A stretch of 64,000 nt of DNA from Thalassobius sp. I31.1 (GTDB taxonomy: Bacteria > Pseudomonadota > Alphaproteobacteria > Rhodobacterales > Rhodobacteraceae): assembly GCF_003031585.1 (NCBI RefSeq), contig NZ_PWAA01000053.1, positions 124,001 to 188,000 on the forward strand, given 5' to 3'. Below, in pieces: positions 28,938 to 37,564 of the stretch (the first letter of the stretch is position 1; every line of letters starts with the position of its first letter). Under the pieces are notes generated by a model. That model made no database searches, was not told where the DNA came from, and saw only the letters and a program-made list of their open reading frames with translations. Both the position numbers and the translations under genes were made by a program.

Positions 28938-29903
28938 ATGAGTGATTTTTCTTTTTCGACGTCTGTGGCGGTCATGCGTAAGACCGCGCCCTTCCTTTTG
29001 TTCCGCATGGTGGTTTATTTCGGCATTGCCGTTGCCTGGATCCTGGCCACGGGCACAGGTGCTGGCATTGGCTGGGGTGTTGGCGCGATGGGTGACAGCG
29101 ATTTTCAGGCCTCCAGCACCATCTGGGGCGGGCTTGGCGGCTTTGGCCTTGCGGGGGCTGCGCTGTTTTTCCTGCGGGATTACATTCTTTACATGGTGAA
29201 GGCGGGCCATATCGCCGTGATGATCGAACATCTGGAAGGGCGTGAGATCCCGGGCGGCAAAGGGCAGATTTCCTATGCGCAGGGAATCGTGAAAGAACGC
29301 TTTGCGCAGGCGAATGTGTTGTTCGCGATTGACCGGCTGATCAAGGGCGTCATCCGCGCGGTGACCGGGCTTGTGGAAGGCATCGCATCGCTTCTGCCCA
29401 TTCCTGGCCTTGATGCTGTGATGAAATTCGTGCGGGCCTTTCTGAAGGTCGCCGTGGGCCTGATTGATGAGGTGATCCTTGCCCATCTGATCCGTGAAAA
29501 AGCAGAAAACCCCTGGACCGGCGCGCAAGAGGCCCTGGTGCTGTATGCCCAGAACGCCAAACCCATGCTGAAGAATGCCGCGCTGATCACCATCGTCAGC
29601 TATATTCTGGCCTTTGTGGTGTTTCTGATCATGCTCGCGCCAGCGGGTGCGGTGGTCTACATGATCCCCGGCGCCTGGTCTGCGGGTGGGTTCGTCTTTG
29701 CCATCATCTTTGCCTGGGCCGTGAAAGCCGCGCTGATCGAACCTTTTGCGATTGCCTGTCTTCTTCAGGCGTATTTCAAAGTGACCGACGGCCAGACACC
29801 TGATCCGGTCTGGATGGGCAAGCTGGAAAGCACATCGGGCAAATTCCGCAGCCTCGGTGAAAAGGCTGCGGGCTGGGTCACGGGCGGTGCGCGCGCGACT
29901 TAA
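28938..29903 (+). CDS. Unknown integral membrane protein
   Basis: 321 residues; I do not recognise the family. Hydrophobic segments near 20-42, 60-85, 215-245 and 250-275 flank a Gly/Ala-rich amphipathic middle (IDRLIKGVIRAVTGLVEGIA, LPIPGLDAVMKFVRAFLKV), which may lie in the plane of the membrane. No catalytic motif. GGAGAAT precedes ATG 28938. The 3' end overlaps the convergent thioredoxin gene by four bases. The clean codon pattern and length support a real gene. Confidence 0.8.
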   Translation: MSDFSFSTSVAVMRKTAPFLLFRMVVYFGIAVAWILATGTGAGIGWGVGAMGDSDFQASSTIWGGLGGFGLAGAALFFLRDYILYMVKAGHIAVMIEHLEGREIPGGKGQISYAQGIVKERFAQANVLFAIDRLIKGVIRAVTGLVEGIASLLPIPGLDAVMKFVRAFLKVAVGLIDEVILAHLIREKAENPWTGAQEALVLYAQNAKPMLKNAALITIVSYILAFVVFLIMLAPAGAVVYMIPGAWSAGGFVFAIIFAWAVKAALIEPFAIACLLQAYFKVTDGQTPDPVWMGKLESTSGKFRSLGEKAAGWVTGGARAT

Positions 29904-30307
29904 GCTTTTGCAGCAGTCAGAGCCGTGTCCATCAGGGCCTGGATCTGGCTGCGCGACGTACCTGCAACAATACGGCCTAGTTCTTCCTCGCCTTTCAGCA
30001 CCACAAGGGTGGACCGGCGGGGAATGCGCAGACGAATGGACAACTCATCATTGGCGTAATTGTCCCAGTTCACATTCACAAAGGCGATGTTTTCCGCATA
30101 TTCGGGATTGTCAGACTTCAGCCCACCAATCACCCGTTCCTGCGCCGCGCATGTGGTGCACCAGTCGGTTTTGAAATCAATGAAAACGGTTTTGCCTTCG
30201 GCCAGCAGTTCATCCACCAGGCCTGGCGTATAATTCTGCGTGGCAGAGGCCAGGGCAGGCATCAAAGCGGCAGCAGCAGTTGTCATCAGGAAAGTACGAC
30301 GGTTCAT
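29900..30307 (-). CDS. Periplasmic thioredoxin-fold protein
   Basis: 135 residues with an RR-containing signal (NRRTFLMTTAAAALMPALASA), possibly Tat-dependent. The thioredoxin motif is WCTTC in FIDFKTDWCTTCAAQERV at about residues 48-53, and the cis-Pro region is IPRRSTLVVLKG. It follows ccdA by 15 bases on the same strand, so it likely receives electrons from that membrane protein and reduces periplasmic disulfides, for example in cytochrome c maturation or repair. The exact client is unknown. Confidence 0.88.
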   Translation of the reverse strand: MNRRTFLMTTAAAALMPALASATQNYTPGLVDELLAEGKTVFIDFKTDWCTTCAAQERVIGGLKSDNPEYAENIAFVNVNWDNYANDELSIRLRIPRRSTLVVLKGEEELGRIVAGTSRSQIQALMDTALTAAKA

Positions 30308-30322
30308 ATCAGTGTCCTTTTC

Positions 30323-31036
30323 TTAAAGAGAGACGGAAAGATCAGTAAGCCAGTATGGCAGGTTCTGCAGGGCCCAGGCTTCGGCAATGTGATGCCATTT
30401 CAGCAGGATCGCGGTGCCAACAAGGATGAACACCACACCCATCAGCGGTTTGGAAACGGCCGCAATCCGGCGCAGCGTTGCCTGACGGCGCATCAGCGCG
30501 GCCCGTGCGCCATAGCCCATGGCAAGGATCAGGGTTGAAACACCAAGGGCAAAGAAAATCATAATAACGCCCGCCCGCATCAGGCTTTCACCCTGCGAGG
30601 CCAGGGCAATTGCACCACCAAGGGTTGGGCCGATACAGGGGCTCCAGACTGCGCCTAGCAGGGCACCGCCAAGGATCTGCCCGCGCAAACCGCTTTGTGC
30701 GACCTGATCAAGCTGACCATCAGCTTTTGCGGCAAGGCCCGACGTTGCCCCGGTAAACACATCGCCCAGACGCGGCGTCAGCAGGACCACGCCAAAGGCA
30801 ATCATCGCCATGGCACCATAACGCGCAATGTCATCCGGGCGGATGCCCAGAGAAAAGCCCAGCGTCGCCACCAGCATCCCCAACACCACAAAGCTGATGG
30901 ACATGCCCAGGGCAATCGCAGCCGGGGCGTGACGGTGGCTTTGTAGCCCGCTGGCCAGAACAATCGGCAGAACCGGCAGAACGCAGGGGTTAATCAGGGT
31001 CAGAAGGCCCGCGCCATATGCAAAGATAAATTCCAT
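30323..31036 (-). CDS. ccdA: CcdA/DsbD-type transmembrane thiol-electron carrier
   Basis: Inner-membrane protein of 237 residues that moves electrons from cytoplasmic thioredoxin to periplasmic thioredoxin-like proteins. About six hydrophobic segments. The two redox cysteines lie in the inverted-repeat positions INPCVLPVLPIVLASGL (segment 1) and VWSPCIGPTLGGAIALA (segment 4), exactly the CcdA pattern. Cotranscribed with the thioredoxin gene downstream. Confidence 0.92.
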   Translation of the reverse strand: MEFIFAYGAGLLTLINPCVLPVLPIVLASGLQSHRHAPAAIALGMSISFVVLGMLVATLGFSLGIRPDDIARYGAMAMIAFGVVLLTPRLGDVFTGATSGLAAKADGQLDQVAQSGLRGQILGGALLGAVWSPCIGPTLGGAIALASQGESLMRAGVIMIFFALGVSTLILAMGYGARAALMRRQATLRRIAAVSKPLMGVVFILVGTAILLKWHHIAEAWALQNLPYWLTDLSVSL

Positions 31037-31104
31037 GCGCCTGTTGTGGCCTGCATGGATTGTAATGTCATTTCACGTTGCCGTTAGCAGAGTTACGCCC
31101 GTGT

Positions 31105-31974
31105 TCAGGCCGGGGACTTTGCCCGCTGCACCACAATGATCGCCCCGGTGATCACCGCAACGCCGATCACATCCAGCAGGCCCAGGCTTTCGCCCAGAAT
31201 GACCGCCGCAACTGCGACACCCAGAAACGGGTTCAGGAAATGAAAGACCGATGCGCGCACAGCACCGATGCGGGATACAAGCGCAAACCAGATGAAGGTC
31301 GCGGCAAGCCCCGGAACCAGCGTTGTATAGGTAAAGGCCGTGACCAGGGACCAGTTCCAGATCACGAACTGTTCTTCTGTCGCCAGACCAATGACACCCA
31401 GCACCACAGCGCCAATCCACATCTGCAACCCGACAATCATCATCATATTGCCACCGGCCAGGGCCCCGCGCACAGAAAGCGTGGCAATCGCCAGCCCCAG
31501 CGCGCCGATAAAGCAGAAGATCACGCCGGTTATGTCGATACCATCCCCGGAAATCCGCCCGCTCATGATAATTGCAACACCAATGACCCCGGCCAGAAGA
31601 CCCAGGATCGCCAGAGGGGCCAGCTTTTCACGAAAGACCACCCAGCCCAGGAAAGCCGCCATCAGCGGCATGGTGGATGCAATGATCGCGGCAACAGATG
31701 CTTCAATCCACTGCATCGCCACAAAGTTCAGCCCCAGATAAAGCGCGTTCTGGCAGATGCCGAAAACAATCGTCGCTTTCCATTGGCCGCGGGTCAGCTG
31801 AAAGTTCTGCCCCATGAACCAGGCAATGATCATCGCCAGCGCGCCGGATGTGGCAAAGCGCACCGCAAGCGCTGTCAGGGGCGGGGCGTATTCCACAAGG
31901 ATCCGGGCCGATGTAAAGGCCGACGACCACATAAAGGCAAAGGCCAGCCCCATCGCAATTGCGCGCAGATCCAT
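31105..31974 (-). CDS. EamA/DMT-family transporter
   Basis: Ten-helix drug/metabolite transporter with two EamA repeats (about 5-135 and 150-285). 289 residues from ATG 31974, which has GGGAG seven bases upstream. Seen: FAFMWSSAFTSARILVEYAPP in repeat one and the second-repeat equivalent near ALVSRIGAVRASVFHFLNPF. The substrate is not predictable. It lies just after the hup terminator on the same strand. Confidence 0.9.
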   Translation of the reverse strand: MDLRAIAMGLAFAFMWSSAFTSARILVEYAPPLTALAVRFATSGALAMIIAWFMGQNFQLTRGQWKATIVFGICQNALYLGLNFVAMQWIEASVAAIIASTMPLMAAFLGWVVFREKLAPLAILGLLAGVIGVAIIMSGRISGDGIDITGVIFCFIGALGLAIATLSVRGALAGGNMMMIVGLQMWIGAVVLGVIGLATEEQFVIWNWSLVTAFTYTTLVPGLAATFIWFALVSRIGAVRASVFHFLNPFLGVAVAAVILGESLGLLDVIGVAVITGAIIVVQRAKSPA

Positions 31975-31994
31975 GTCATATCTCCCGGAAAGCA

Positions 31995-32020
31995 AAAAGG
32001 TCGCCCATGGGCGACCTTTT
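31995..32020 (-). terminator. Terminator of the HU gene
   Basis: A perfect palindrome AAAAGGTCGCCC-ATGGGCGACCTTTT; on the minus strand it ends in TTTTTG 37 bases after the HU stop. Confidence 0.9.
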
Positions 32021-32056
32021 CACTATTATCCTCAGACCCGGGGCCTGCAAGATCAA

Positions 32057-32344
32057 TTATGCGTTAACGCTGTCTTTCAGCGCTTTTGCGATGGTCATTT
32101 TCACAACCTTATCCGCATCTTTTTTGATCTGTTCGCCAGTAGCAGGGTTGCGCACCATGCGCTCTGGGCGCTCACGGCAATAAATTTTGCCAACGCCAGG
32201 AAGAGTAACGGCACCGCCGCCGGAAACTTCATTGGTAATAACTGCAATAACAGCATCCAGCGCGCCAGAAGCAGCTTTCTTGTCTGCACCCATTTCTTCT
32301 GCAAGTGCAGCAACCAGCTGGGTCTTTGTCATCGGCTTCGTCAT
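32057..32344 (-). CDS. hup: HU-family nucleoid DNA-binding protein
   Basis: 95 residues, the normal HU length. Basic, with the DNA-binding arm visible as RPERMVRNPATGEQIKKDADK after GVGKIYCRE, and an N-terminal helical half (TKTQLVAALAEEMGADKKAA). Bends and compacts DNA, as homo- or heterodimer. GAGGAG precedes the ATG. Single gene with its own promoter region and terminator. An unusual Cys is present just before the arm. Confidence 0.95.
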   Translation of the reverse strand: MTKPMTKTQLVAALAEEMGADKKAASGALDAVIAVITNEVSGGGAVTLPGVGKIYCRERPERMVRNPATGEQIKKDADKVVKMTIAKALKDSVNA

Positions 32345-32388
32345 TAATGTTCTCCTCGTTATTGCCCTGTTGGGACGTGATTGCAGGC

Positions 32389-32417
32389 ATTTAAAGGGAT
32401 TGTGTCAGGTGACACAA
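32389..32417 (-). promoter_or_regulatory. Candidate hup promoter overlapped by an 18-bp palindrome
   Basis: On the minus strand TTGTGT (32417-32412), a 17-base spacer and TTAAAT (32394-32389) resemble a sigma-70 promoter. The perfect palindrome TTGTGTCA-CC-TGACACAA (32417-32400) covers the -35 element and most of the spacer, a good place for a repressor to bind. Confidence 0.55.
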
Positions 32418-32484
32418 CGATTTCCCTACTAAAAAGCCAGTTTTTTCAGGGATTTTGGCGAAAAATCGCCCAATTTCCTGATAT

Positions 32485-33966
32485 TTACAGGAATGCAGTC
32501 TCCTCAAAGCTGCGCAACTTACGCGAATGGATCCGTTCAAGTGGCATTTCGCGGATCATTTCCATCGCCCGAATTCCGATTTTCAGATGTCTTTGCACCT
32601 GTGTTGTGTAGAAATCAGATGCCATGCCGGGTAATTTTAGTTCTCCGTGCAAGGGCTTATCACTGACACACAGCAGCGTGCCGTAAGGTACCCGGAAACG
32701 AAATCCGTTGGCCGCGATGGTTGCGCTTTCCATGTCCAGTGCCACAGCCCTGGATTGTGACAGGCGCTGCACCGGGCCGGACTGATCGCGCAACTCCCAG
32801 TTCCGGTTATCAATGGTGGCAACCGTGCCGGTCCGCATCAGACGCTTCAGCTCATACCCTTCCAGCTGGGTCACATCCGCAACCGCCTGTTCCAGGGCCA
32901 CCTGAACTTCGGCCAGCGGCGGGATTGGCACCCAGACGGGCAGGTCATCATCCAACACGTGATCTTCGCGCAGATAAGAATGCGCCAGTACAAAATCACC
33001 CAGCGCCTGGGTGTTCCGCAGACCGGCACAATGCCCCACCATCAGCCAGGCATGCGGGCGCAAGACAGCAATATGATCGGTCGCGGTTTTGGCATTCGAC
33101 GGCCCAACGCCGATGTTCACAAGCGTAATGCCACCGCCATCCGCACGTTTCAGGTGATACGTCGGCATCTGCGGCAGTTTCGCGGGATGCGGGCAGTCTT
33201 CATCCGCTTTGGTGATCTCGATATTCCCGGTGGAAACAAAGCTGGTATAACCGCTGTTGGGATCCGCCAGCATTTCGCGGGCGTAGGCTTCGAATTCCGA
33301 CACATAGAACTGATAGTTCGTAAACAACACGTGGTTCTGAAAGTGTTCCGGATCGGTGGCTGTATAATGTGAAAGACGCGCCAGGGAATAATCCACACGC
33401 TGTGCCGTGAAAGGCGCAAGGGGCAGGGATCCGTCGGCATGCGGGCTGCTGGTCCCGTTCACGATGTCATCATTGGTGGTGGACAGGTCCGGCACATCAA
33501 AGATATCGCGCAGCGGATATTCCATGGCCCCGCCCTGTGGCACAGAAACATTCGCGTCATTCACCACAGCGAAATGCACGGGGATCGGCGTATCAGACAC
33601 CGCAATCGTGACCGGTACATCATGACTGCACATCAACAGATCAATCTGATGTTCCAGATAAGCGCGGAACAGATCAGGACGGGTGACAGTTGTGGCATAT
33701 TCCCCCGGATTAGAGACATGTCCAAAGGCAAGACGGGTATCGGCCTGGGCGTAACTTGTCGTCTTGATCCGGATCTCGGGGTAAAAGGCGCGAAAGCGTT
33801 CCTGCGGGCGCGGACCAGCCACGCAGGATGAAAAGCGTTCGCACAGGAAATTGGTGGCCGTCGTGTAAAGGTCACACAGATGCGCGACGGCGGCTTTGGC
33901 GTCGGTAAAGACCTTTGGGGCGGGTGTCGGTGGCGATTGCACCGAAAGTTCAGGATCGGCTGTCAT
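32485..33966 (-). CDS. amn: AMP nucleosidase
   Basis: Splits AMP into adenine and ribose 5-phosphate. 493 residues, the length of E. coli Amn. N-terminal regulatory domain, then the phosphorylase-like catalytic domain with GGITLVNIGVGPSNAKTATD and RPHAWLMVGHCAGL, and VALDMESATIAANGFRFRVPYG near the end, all nucleosidase/phosphorylase signatures. Two bases after ade on the same strand; Amn makes adenine, Ade deaminates it, so they form a two-step AMP-to-hypoxanthine route. Confidence 0.95.
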   Translation of the reverse strand: MTADPELSVQSPPTPAPKVFTDAKAAVAHLCDLYTTATNFLCERFSSCVAGPRPQERFRAFYPEIRIKTTSYAQADTRLAFGHVSNPGEYATTVTRPDLFRAYLEHQIDLLMCSHDVPVTIAVSDTPIPVHFAVVNDANVSVPQGGAMEYPLRDIFDVPDLSTTNDDIVNGTSSPHADGSLPLAPFTAQRVDYSLARLSHYTATDPEHFQNHVLFTNYQFYVSEFEAYAREMLADPNSGYTSFVSTGNIEITKADEDCPHPAKLPQMPTYHLKRADGGGITLVNIGVGPSNAKTATDHIAVLRPHAWLMVGHCAGLRNTQALGDFVLAHSYLREDHVLDDDLPVWVPIPPLAEVQVALEQAVADVTQLEGYELKRLMRTGTVATIDNRNWELRDQSGPVQRLSQSRAVALDMESATIAANGFRFRVPYGTLLCVSDKPLHGELKLPGMASDFYTTQVQRHLKIGIRAMEMIREMPLERIHSRKLRSFEETAFL

Positions 33967-33968
33967 TA

Positions 33969-35777
33969 TTATTTTTCCTCGTGAAACAGCGGTATCAGTT
34001 CAAATGTGCGCACATCCACAAGGCCCAGATCAGAAATCCGCATCTCGGGGATAACGACAAGCGCCAGCAGTGAATGCTGCATATAGGCGTTATTCAAGGT
34101 GCAGCCACAGGCGCGCATGGCGTCGCCCAGGGCATCAGCTTTCGCGGCAACCTCATGGGCCGGGCTGTCAGACATCAGGCCTGCGATTGGCAGTTCCACC
34201 AGCGACAATTCCTGACCATCTTTAAAGATCACAACACCACCGCCGACTTCGCGCAGACGGTTCGCAGCACGCGCCATGTCATCCTGGCTGGTGCCGATGA
34301 CAATCATATGATGGCTGTCATGCGCCACGGTCGAAGCCATCGCCATATTGCCACTGTAGCCAAAGCCAGACACAAGCGCATTGGTCACGCCCCCGGTTGC
34401 GCGGTGACGTTCCACAAGGGAAATCTGGCAGACATCCTGTTTCGGGTCGCCTTTGACTTCACCATTCACCACGGGCAGTTCCATCTGCAACGCTTTGGTG
34501 GGGGCCTGATTTTCGACCACGCCAATGATATTGGCCGTGACGTGATTTGCACCCTCTGGTGCTGTGATCACAAAGTCACCTGCTGACAGGTCCCGCGCCA
34601 TATTCACGGTGTTCCGCGCGTGGTCCGGCCACGTCAAATGTGGGCATTCTGCCTGCATTAGTCCCTGTTTCGCGATCATTTTGCCGCGTGCAATGACGGT
34701 GTCAATCGGCAGGGCCTTCAGGTCAGATGTCAGGATCATATCGGCGCGACGCCCCGGCGCGATAGACCCCAATTCACGTTCCAGACCAAAATGTGTCGCC
34801 GTGTTGATCGTCGCCATTTGCAGCGCGATCAGAGGATCACAGCCGCATTCAATCGCATGACGCACCACCCGGTTCATATGGCCGTCGTTGACCAGCGTGC
34901 CGGAATGACAGTCATCGGTACACAGAATGAAATTGCGCGGGTCCAGACCCTTTTCCGTCACCGCCGTAATCTGCGTTTCCACATCATACCAGGCGGACCC
35001 AAGACGCATCATATGGCGCATCCCCTGGCGCGCGCGGGCGATGGCGTCGGCTTCACAGGTGCCTTCGTGATCATCCGCAGGACCACCGGCAGCATAGGCG
35101 TGGAACGGCAGGCCAAGATCAGGGCTGGCGTAATGACCGCCCACGGTTTTGCCTGCACGTTGTGTTGCGGCAATCTCTGCCAGCATCTTCGGATCACCAT
35201 TGATCACGCCGGGGAAGTTCATCATTTCCCCCAGGCCAATGATCCCGGGCCAGTGCATGGCCTCAGCCACATCATCCGGGGTGATCTCAAAACCGGTGGT
35301 TTCAAGCCCGGGGGCGGAAGGCGCACAGGACGGCATTTGCGTGTAGATATTCACCGGCTGCAACATGGCTTCGTCATGCATCAGCCGTACGCCCTCAAGC
35401 CCAAGAACATTGGCGATCTCATGCGGGTCGGTGAACATGGTTGTCGTGCCGTGGGGGGCAACGGCGCGGGCAAATTCCGCAGGCGTTAGCATCCCGCTTT
35501 CGATATGCATATGCGCATCACACAGCCCGGGGATCATATAGGCGCCATTCGCCTCGATCACTTCGGTGTCCGGCCCGATGCAATGGCTGGCATCCGGCCC
35601 GCAATAAGCAAACCGCCCTTCTGCAATGGCAATATCGTGGTTTTCCAGCACCTCGCGGGTGTGCACATTCACCCATTTGCCGCCTTTTACAACGGTATCA
35701 GCGGGTTCGCGTCCTGCCGCAACAGCAACAAGACGGGGGGCGACATCGGGCCATGAAGGGAATGATTGCGTTACCAT
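33969..35777 (-). CDS. ade: Adenine deaminase
   Basis: Metal-dependent amidohydrolase that turns adenine into hypoxanthine and ammonia. 602 residues. The amidohydrolase HxH is in PGLCDAHMHIESGMLTP; later metal residues in FTDPHEIANVLG and FILCTDDCHSGTLVNDGH; the C-terminal Ade domain carries VAHDSHHMIVIGTSQDDM. Its start is 19 bases after the LysR stop, so lysR-ade-amn may be one transcript. Confidence 0.94.
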   Translation of the reverse strand: MVTQSFPSWPDVAPRLVAVAAGREPADTVVKGGKWVNVHTREVLENHDIAIAEGRFAYCGPDASHCIGPDTEVIEANGAYMIPGLCDAHMHIESGMLTPAEFARAVAPHGTTTMFTDPHEIANVLGLEGVRLMHDEAMLQPVNIYTQMPSCAPSAPGLETTGFEITPDDVAEAMHWPGIIGLGEMMNFPGVINGDPKMLAEIAATQRAGKTVGGHYASPDLGLPFHAYAAGGPADDHEGTCEADAIARARQGMRHMMRLGSAWYDVETQITAVTEKGLDPRNFILCTDDCHSGTLVNDGHMNRVVRHAIECGCDPLIALQMATINTATHFGLERELGSIAPGRRADMILTSDLKALPIDTVIARGKMIAKQGLMQAECPHLTWPDHARNTVNMARDLSAGDFVITAPEGANHVTANIIGVVENQAPTKALQMELPVVNGEVKGDPKQDVCQISLVERHRATGGVTNALVSGFGYSGNMAMASTVAHDSHHMIVIGTSQDDMARAANRLREVGGGVVIFKDGQELSLVELPIAGLMSDSPAHEVAAKADALGDAMRACGCTLNNAYMQHSLLALVVIPEMRISDLGLVDVRTFELIPLFHEEK

Positions 35778-35796
35778 ATACCAATATTTCCCGGTT

Positions 35797-36681
35797 TCAC
35801 AAAAGCTGCAACCCCTCGATTTGTTCTTTCAGCCAGTCCGCGAAAATCCCCGCTGCCGGGTTTGCCACCTGACCGGACGGATGGATCAGATAATAGGCCT
35901 CTGTCATCGGTTCCATTTCCTCAAACGGCAACGTCAGGCGGCCTTCGCGCACAAGATCTGCCACCAGAATATCATGACCAATCGCCAGCCCGCTGCCCGC
36001 CATGGCCGCAGCAAAGCTGACAACATAAGTGCTGGCCCAGGTCAGATGCGCATTTTTCGGCAAAGCCATCTGCCGCGCATTCAGCCAGCTTTCCCAGCCA
36101 CATGTCAGCCCGGCGCAATCAAACAGCGGGTGATCAAACAGGGTGTCCAGGCTGACATCCGTGCCGGGTTTGGCGACGGGAAAATACTGCGGGTTGAACA
36201 GGGTTTCACATTGCGTGGTGTCCGCCGGATGCCGGTCAAAACGGATCTCAAGATCAGCGGCAGAGGACGTGTGATCATGGTGCCAGATTGGCGTCGTGAA
36301 ATTCAGCCGGATATCCGGATATCTTTGGTGAAAATCCGGCAGGCGCGGGGTCAGAAAATGCACCGTAAAGGCAAGGTTAGACACGATTTGCAGGGTTTTC
36401 TTGCGCGCCGGACCAATCACTGCGCCGGTCCCCTGTTCCAGCACCCGGAAACTGTCCTGCACCCAGGGCAGATACAGCTTGCCGGCCTCTGTCAACTCCA
36501 GCCTGCGCACATGGCGGTAAAACAGTGGTTTGCCCAGGAAGCCTTCCAGCGATTTGATCTGCTGGCTGACCGCAGATTGCGTCATATTCAATTCCTGCGC
36601 GGCACTGGTAAAAGACAGATGCCGGGCCGACGCTTCAAACGCGCGCAACCAGTTCAGCGGGGGCAGTTTCTGATGTTCCAT
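35797..36681 (-). CDS. LysR-family regulator, GcvA-like
   Basis: 294 residues from ATG 36681. Helix-turn-helix: PLNWLRAFEASARHLSFTSA and LNMTQSAVSQQIKSLEGFLG; then the LysR substrate-binding domain with FYRHVRRLELTEAG and a periplasmic-binding-like fold. The subfamily resembles GcvA. The earlier GTG/ATG starts (to 36717) would place the inverted repeats inside the gene, which argues for 36681. Sits between the ade-amn pair and the divergent aldolase operon and probably controls at least one of them. The inducer is unknown. Confidence 0.9.
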   Translation of the reverse strand: MEHQKLPPLNWLRAFEASARHLSFTSAAQELNMTQSAVSQQIKSLEGFLGKPLFYRHVRRLELTEAGKLYLPWVQDSFRVLEQGTGAVIGPARKKTLQIVSNLAFTVHFLTPRLPDFHQRYPDIRLNFTTPIWHHDHTSSAADLEIRFDRHPADTTQCETLFNPQYFPVAKPGTDVSLDTLFDHPLFDCAGLTCGWESWLNARQMALPKNAHLTWASTYVVSFAAAMAGSGLAIGHDILVADLVREGRLTLPFEEMEPMTEAYYLIHPSGQVANPAAGIFADWLKEQIEGLQLL

Positions 36682-36684
36682 GAC

Positions 36685-36712
36685 GCATAACTCATGCATT
36701 AGTCGGGCTAAT
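36685..36712. promoter_or_regulatory. Two adjacent inverted repeats, likely LysR operator
   Basis: GCAT-AACTC-ATGC (36685-36697) is directly followed by ATTAG-TCGGG-CTAAT (36698-36712), the second fitting the LysR T-N11-A pattern. Both lie in the 110-base gap between the divergent lysR and aldolase starts, touching the lysR start. Confidence 0.6.
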
Positions 36713-36791
36713 ACCATGGCTGCTTTTTTTTTCGCTGGTAAAGATGTCGCAGGATGATCAGGCTGAATTATCAGAATTCAGGGGATCAGCG

Positions 36792-37547
36792 ATGAGCGTC
36801 ACACAGCTAAAACAGAACATGGATCACTGGCAGGAGCGGGTCGAAATGGCCGCCGCCTTCCGCTGGACAGAACGCCTGAACATGCACGAAGCTGTGGCAA
36901 ACCATTTCAGCCTGGCGGTGAATGACGATGGCTCACAATTCCTGATGAACCCGAATCAGATGCATTTCGCCCGCATCAAAGCATCCGATCTGTTGTTCCT
37001 TGATGCCAATGACCCTGACACGATGGACAAGCCCGGCGCACCGGACCCCACCGCCTGGGGGCTGCATGGTTCCATCCACCGTCTCTGTCCGCAGGCGCGT
37101 TGCGTGATGCATGTGCATTCGATCCACGCCACCGTTCTGGCCAGCCTTGCCGACAGCAACCTGCCACCGATCGACCAGAACACCGCGACCTTTTACAACC
37201 GCTATGTGATTGACGAGGAATTCGGTGGTCTGGCATTTGGTGACGAAGGCGCGCGTTGTGCATCCATGCTGACCGACCCAAAGGTTAAAACCATGATCAT
37301 GGGCAACCACGGCGTTTTGATCATCGGGGACAATCCGGCAGATACGTTCAACCGTCTCTATTATTTTGAACGCGCCGCTGAAACCTACATTCGCGCCCTG
37401 CAAACCGGGCAAAAGCTGCGGGTTCTGTCGGATGAAATTGCAGAGAAAACTGCGCAGGAACTGGACGATTACCCCGGCCAGGCCGAAGCCCATATGCGTG
37501 AAATCATGGCTGTTCTTGACGCCGAAGGCTCTGACTACGCCTCCTGA
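36792..37547 (+). CDS. Class II aldolase/adducin-family protein
   Basis: 251 residues from ATG 36792, chosen for AGGGGA seven bases upstream; ATG 36744 would add 16 polar residues. Zn-dependent aldolase fold: CVMHVHSIHATVLASL with the HxH metal pair and MGNHGVLIIGDNPADTF with the third His. The adducin-like subgroup acts on small sugar phosphates or ketoacids; the substrate here is unknown. First gene of a four-gene run (aldolase, PanB-like, DddP-like, desaturase-like), 17 bases before the PanB-like gene. Confidence 0.88.
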   Translation: MSVTQLKQNMDHWQERVEMAAAFRWTERLNMHEAVANHFSLAVNDDGSQFLMNPNQMHFARIKASDLLFLDANDPDTMDKPGAPDPTAWGLHGSIHRLCPQARCVMHVHSIHATVLASLADSNLPPIDQNTATFYNRYVIDEEFGGLAFGDEGARCASMLTDPKVKTMIMGNHGVLIIGDNPADTFNRLYYFERAAETYIRALQTGQKLRVLSDEIAEKTAQELDDYPGQAEAHMREIMAVLDAEGSDYAS

Positions 37548-37564
37548 ACCCTGCGGGACTGACA

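Noticed and set aside
33969-35777. Ade as another amidohydrolase (dihydroorotase or hydantoinase)
   Set aside because: Length of 602, the AHMHIESG motif and the specific C-terminal domain fit adenine deaminase, and amn lies next to it.
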